NCBI GenBank assembly: GCA_023430565.1
Contig: JAEZAD010000249.1
Span: forward strand, 1-19,672
DNA length: 19,672 nucleotides
DNA from: Verrucomicrobiota bacterium
GTDB taxonomy: Bacteria; Verrucomicrobiota; Verrucomicrobiia; Opitutales; Opitutaceae
Reading direction: 5' to 3'
Shown piece by piece: positions 17,065 through 19,672 of this stretch. The position numbers and the translations under genes were made by a program. The notes beneath the pieces are model-generated. The model did not search any database. It was not told where the DNA came from and was given only the letters and a program-made list of their open reading frames with translations. Positions within the stretch are counted from its first letter, which is position 1; each line of letters opens with the position of its first letter.

Positions 17065-17541
17065 TCACGCGTCCTTGGGGACGCCCGCCGCGACTTCGTT
17101 GGGTGCGCGGCCGGCCTTGGCGACGGTCTTCCGATGCCGCCGAGCGAAGGTTTTTCGCGCCTGCTCGATCTTTTCCAGATTCTGCTCCGCCCACATCCAC
17201 ACGCCGCAAAAAGCGGAGCCGAGGCTCAGGCCGAGGTCGGTGAGACGGTATTCCACGCGCGGCGGGACTTCGGCGTGCACGGTGCGGCTGACCAGGCCTT
17301 CCTGCTCCATGCCGCGCAAGGTTTGCGCCAGCATTTTTTCGCTGATGCCGGGGACCTGGCGCTGCAGTTCGCTGAAGCGCTGCTCTCCTTTTTCCGCCAG
17401 GAGGTCGATGAGGATCATGGTCCACTTGTCGGCGACGCGACCGATGACGGCGGTGACCAGTTGCTCCACCTTGGGATCGAGCCGTTCGACGCCGGCCAGG
17501 GTTTCCCGCACCTGCTGATGCTTCGTGGTGTCGATCGACAT
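17065..17541 (-). CDS. HxlR family winged-helix transcriptional regulator
   Basis: HxlR proteins are dimeric winged-helix DNA-binding regulators, often of oxidoreductase genes and often responsive to aldehydes or oxidants. The 158 residues carry the domain at about 22-118: GRVADKWTMILIDLL (34-48), the recognition region RFSELQRQVPGISEKMLAQT (55-74), and wing EVPPRVEYRLTDLG (91-104). The N-terminus has no Cys; the only one is Cys112 near the end of the domain. A redox switch like that of HypR, which uses an N-terminal Cys, is therefore unlikely. The C-terminal extension (about 128-158) is basic and probably disordered. The gene is divergent from a short-chain dehydrogenase with 271 bases between the starts, the arrangement expected for a regulator and its target. 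Confidence 0.92.
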   Translation of the reverse strand: MSIDTTKHQQVRETLAGVERLDPKVEQLVTAVIGRVADKWTMILIDLLAEKGEQRFSELQRQVPGISEKMLAQTLRGMEQEGLVSRTVHAEVPPRVEYRLTDLGLSLGSAFCGVWMWAEQNLEKIEQARKTFARRHRKTVAKAGRAPNEVAAGVPKDA

Positions 17542-17812
17542 GCGCGGAGGGAAGAGAAGGATTGCCTGGTGTCATCGCAAGGCCACATCGCCGCGAGGCG
17601 GGCGTCGATCGACGGCCGCGATGAATGGAGATCGGAAAGTCGAAAATAAAATACGCGCTAACTCGCGGCGTCTCGGAAAACTAACCTGTCGGTGAGGAAC
17701 GGCGGTTTGCGTGCGTCCTTCCGGAAAGCTCGGGGGCGGGATATTTTGAGCGGCTGCCGGCGGGGCGAGAGTCGCCTCGGTCGACGGTCAGAACGCTCAA
17801 CCGGTCAAACGT
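17542..17812. promoter_or_regulatory. Divergent HxlR/SDR control region with 12-bp palindrome
   Basis: This 271-base gap should contain both promoters. It includes a perfect 12-bp palindrome, CGTCGATCGACG (17603-17614), about 60 bases upstream of the regulator's start, suitable in size for a dimeric winged-helix protein. An AT-rich stretch (AAAATAAAATA, 17643-17653) could supply a -10 region. CTAAC occurs twice as a direct repeat (17658-17662 and 17681-17685). I cannot tell which element the regulator binds. Confidence 0.35.
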
Positions 17813-18691
17813 ATGAAAACTCTGAATACATCTGTCACTCCCGCCGAAGCATCGGCGATCACGCGACGCGACGCCGTCACGCTGCTGGCGCTGGCGCCGC
17901 TGGGTTTCGCGGTCGGGACGAAAACCACAGCCGCCGCCGCGCCGGGCCAAACGGCGGTGCGCAAAGTGGCCGTGGTGACTGGATCGTCGCGAGGCATGGG
18001 TGCGGCGTTCGCGCGGCGACTGGGGCGCGAGGGGTTTGACGTGGCGGTGAACTACCTGACGAATCGAGAGCTGGCGGCGGACGTCGTGCGCGACATCGAG
18101 CGAAGCGGCGGCAGGGCGATTTCGGTGCAGGCCGACGTGAGCGAGGGGGGGGCGGTGGCGCGTTTGTTCGATGCGACGGAAGCGTCGTTCGGCGGGATCG
18201 ACGTGGTGATCAACAACGCGGGCATCATGCGCCTCGCACCCTTTGCCACGATGAAGGACGAGGACTTCACGCGCATGATGGATGTCAACCTGAAGGGCGG
18301 ATTCAACGTCCTGCGCGAGGCCGCTAAACGCGTGCGGGAGGGCGGGCGGATCATCTCGATGTCCTCGAGCATCACGCAGCTGCGCACGGCGACGTATGGG
18401 CCGTATGCGGCGAGCAAGGCGGCGCTGGAGATCTTTTCGAGCTGTCTGGCGAAGGAGTTGCGCGGTCGGCAGATTTCGGTGAACGCGCTGGCGCCCGGCG
18501 TGGTGGCGACGTCGTTGTTTCTCGACGCGCCGGGACGGACCGAGGCGGACGTGCGTCAGTTTGCCGAGCGCACGCCGCACGGACGGATCGGCACGCCGGA
18601 GGATCTCGCCGCAGTGATGGCTCTGCTGGTCGGCGCCGACGCCAGCTGGGTGAACGGTCAAACGGTGTTCGCCAACGGTGGACTCGTTTAG
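17813..18691 (+). CDS. Short-chain dehydrogenase/reductase with twin-arginine signal
   Basis: This is a classical SDR that reduces or oxidises a carbonyl or alcohol with NAD(P)H. The 292 residues have all core motifs: cofactor loop TGSSRGMG (56-63), NNAG (134-137), DVNLKG with Asn159, catalytic Ser185, Tyr198 and Lys202 (YAASK), and the late segment NALAPGVVATSLF. ADV (107-109) is the usual adenine-binding site. The SDR domain starts only at about residue 50. Before it, ITRRDAVTLLALAPLGFAVG (16-35) followed by an Ala-rich stretch is a Tat-type signal with Arg18-Arg19, predicting export of the folded, cofactor-loaded enzyme. Most SDRs are cytoplasmic. The divergent HxlR gene is its probable regulator. 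The substrate is unknown. The ATG lacks a Shine-Dalgarno. Confidence 0.92.
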   Translation: MKTLNTSVTPAEASAITRRDAVTLLALAPLGFAVGTKTTAAAAPGQTAVRKVAVVTGSSRGMGAAFARRLGREGFDVAVNYLTNRELAADVVRDIERSGGRAISVQADVSEGGAVARLFDATEASFGGIDVVINNAGIMRLAPFATMKDEDFTRMMDVNLKGGFNVLREAAKRVREGGRIISMSSSITQLRTATYGPYAASKAALEIFSSCLAKELRGRQISVNALAPGVVATSLFLDAPGRTEADVRQFAERTPHGRIGTPEDLAAVMALLVGADASWVNGQTVFANGGLV

Positions 18692-18846
18692 CGGCTGGGG
18701 CCGTGCGTTCGGCTGGGGCGCGGACCGTCGCTACGAAGGTGCGGCCTCCGGGATCGCGAATGTTGACCGGCGGTCGGGAAATTTGCAGCCTGCGATCGCC
18801 CCGTCCCCCAACCCCGCCGTGGCGGCTGTCCGGCTGCCGCGCAACC

Positions 18847-18851
18847 AGGAG
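18847..18851 (+). promoter_or_regulatory. Shine-Dalgarno AGGAG of the membrane-protein gene
   Basis: AGGAG lies nine bases before the ATG at 18861 and fixes that start rather than the open frame extending upstream to 18678. It is one of very few clear Shine-Dalgarno sequences in the window. Confidence 0.7.
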
Positions 18852-18860
18852 AACCTCCCC

Positions 18861-19409
18861 ATGCTCAGCCTCTGGCTCCCGATTCTGTTGTCCGCCGTGT
18901 TCGTGTTCGTGGTGAGCGCCGTGATCCACATGGCGCTGCCGTGGCACAAGAACGATTTCAAGAAGATGCCCGACGAGGACCAGGTCCGCGCGGCGCTGCG
19001 TCCGTTCAACCTACCGCCGGGCGACTATCTCATGCCGATGTGTGAGCAGGCGCAGATGAACTCGCCTGACTACAAGGCGAAACTCGATGAAGGGCCGAAT
19101 CAGATCGTGACGGTGCTGCCAAAAGGCAACAGCTCGATGGGACCGACATTCGTGCAATGGTTCGTGTATCTGGTGGCCGTCAGTTTTTTCACCGCTTACG
19201 TCGCGTATCACGCGCTGCCAGCGGATGCGCACTATCTCGCCGTGTTTCGGATTGTTGGTGCGGTGGCGTTTGTGGCGCACGCGGCCGCGCTCTGGCCGCA
19301 GTCGATCTGGTTTCGGCGCAGCTGGGGCACGACCGTGAAGTCGACGATCGACGGCCTCGTTTACGCATTGGTCACTGCGGGAACCTTCGGGTGGCTGTGG
19401 CCGCGGTAG
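18861..19409 (+). CDS. Conserved-looking four-helix membrane protein, function unknown
   Basis: The protein has 182 residues. One N-terminal helix (about 5-24) is followed by a soluble loop of about 70 residues (WHKNDFKKMPDEDQVRAALR, then PPGDYLMPMCEQAQMNSPDY) and three helices at about 96-117, 125-147 and 162-181. I have an impression of having seen such helix-loop-three-helix proteins as uncharacterised genes in several bacterial groups, but I cannot name the family. Start choice is supported by the Shine-Dalgarno nine bases upstream. It lies 169 bases downstream of the Tat-SDR gene on the same strand. The gap contains the direct repeat GGCTGGGGC at 18693-18701 and 18711-18719, and no clear terminator, so co-transcription is possible but not shown. 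Confidence 0.82.
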   Translation: MLSLWLPILLSAVFVFVVSAVIHMALPWHKNDFKKMPDEDQVRAALRPFNLPPGDYLMPMCEQAQMNSPDYKAKLDEGPNQIVTVLPKGNSSMGPTFVQWFVYLVAVSFFTAYVAYHALPADAHYLAVFRIVGAVAFVAHAAALWPQSIWFRRSWGTTVKSTIDGLVYALVTAGTFGWLWPR

Positions 19410-19530
19410 GGCACCGCTGCCCCGAAAGGGATCGGCACAGGCTCAATTCCAGCAAACGTGAGGAGCAACGGGGGACATCCCGGCAATGCTCGCTGTCGAG
19501 GAGGTGCGACTGTGCGGAGGGATTCCTCGC

Positions 19531-19558
19531 TTGCGTCGGGCAGAGGCTGAAATGAAAT
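19531..19558 (+). promoter_or_regulatory. Possible promoter of the tRNA-Leu gene
   Basis: TTGCGT (19531-19536), a 16-base spacer and TGAAAT (19553-19558) form a modest sigma-70-like pair ending 17 bases before the mature tRNA 5' end, a suitable distance. The matches to consensus are partial (3/6 and 4/6). Confidence 0.3.
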
Positions 19559-19575
19559 CGGCGGACCACGTCCGT

Positions 19576-19659
19576 GCTCGGGTGGTGGAATGGCAGACAC
19601 GACGGTCTTAGAAGCCGTTGCCGTAAGGCGTGCAGGTTCAAGTCCTGTCCCGAGCACCA
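19576..19659 (+). tRNA. tRNA-Leu (anticodon UAG), CCA encoded
   Basis: This is an 84-base class II tRNA. The acceptor stem GCTCGGG pairs with CCCGAGC, followed by discriminator A and an encoded CCA. The anticodon stem ACGGT/GCCGT frames the loop CTTAGAA, giving anticodon UAG, which reads CUA and other CUN leucine codons. A long variable arm (GCCGTAAGGC) is as expected for leucine tRNAs. The T arm is GCAGG-TTCAAGT-CCTGT. It lies 166 bases beyond the membrane-protein gene, and the window ends 13 bases after its CCA, so further tRNAs downstream cannot be excluded. Confidence 0.97.
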
Positions 19660-19672
19660 TGGGGCTGGCGGC

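Noticed and set aside
17586..17623. Extended inverted repeat CATCGC...GCGATG around the 12-bp palindrome
   Set aside because: The outer arms are centred about four bases away from the inner palindrome, so they do not form one symmetric site.
19361..19660. Minus-strand open frame across the tRNA-Leu gene
   Set aside because: Its first part is simply the antisense of the tRNA, a well-known source of false protein calls.

Overview
The window reads as ordinary chromosome from a high-GC, Gram-negative-type bacterium, most plausibly a verrucomicrobial Opitutaceae-like organism. That placement is an inference. It rests on the strongly GC-rich third codon positions, a ScyD/ScyE-type protein ending in a PEP-CTERM sorting tail, several lipoproteins and Sec- or Tat-exported proteins, a secreted Gfo/Idh/MocA protein, and the near absence of Shine-Dalgarno sequences. 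I see no insertion sequence, phage gene, CRISPR array, rRNA or replication origin.

Left part (1-4741). The window opens inside carA (minus strand, only the N-terminal 101 residues present). Upstream of it on the same strand is a large hybrid sensor histidine kinase with two PAS domains and two receiver domains. Diverging from the kinase is a lysine 2,3-aminomutase-type radical SAM/PLP enzyme. It is followed by about 240 bases of non-coding, locally AT-richer DNA that ends in a near-perfect intrinsic terminator.

Centre-left (4776-8011). A tight minus-strand operon encodes three predicted lipoproteins. The middle one is a BepA-like M48 metalloprotease with a TPR-like tail, which suggests envelope quality control. 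Divergent from it is a small four-helix membrane protein with its own strong terminator.

Centre (8117-13494). Two small orphan genes are followed by the ScyD/ScyE-like PEP-CTERM beta-propeller protein and then engB (ysxC), a ribosome-assembly GTPase. Two minus-strand genes converge on engB: a signal-peptide-bearing Gfo/Idh/MocA oxidoreductase and an exported protein I do not recognise.

Right part (13855-19659). A compact plus-strand operon encodes a DUF2167 protein, a membrane protein with a C-terminal zinc-ribbon-like tail, and an M50 site-2-type intramembrane protease. This is the best candidate here for an undescribed functional module. Next comes an HxlR-family repressor divergent from a short-chain dehydrogenase that carries a twin-arginine signal, then a four-helix membrane protein, and a class II tRNA-Leu(UAG) with encoded CCA at the right edge.
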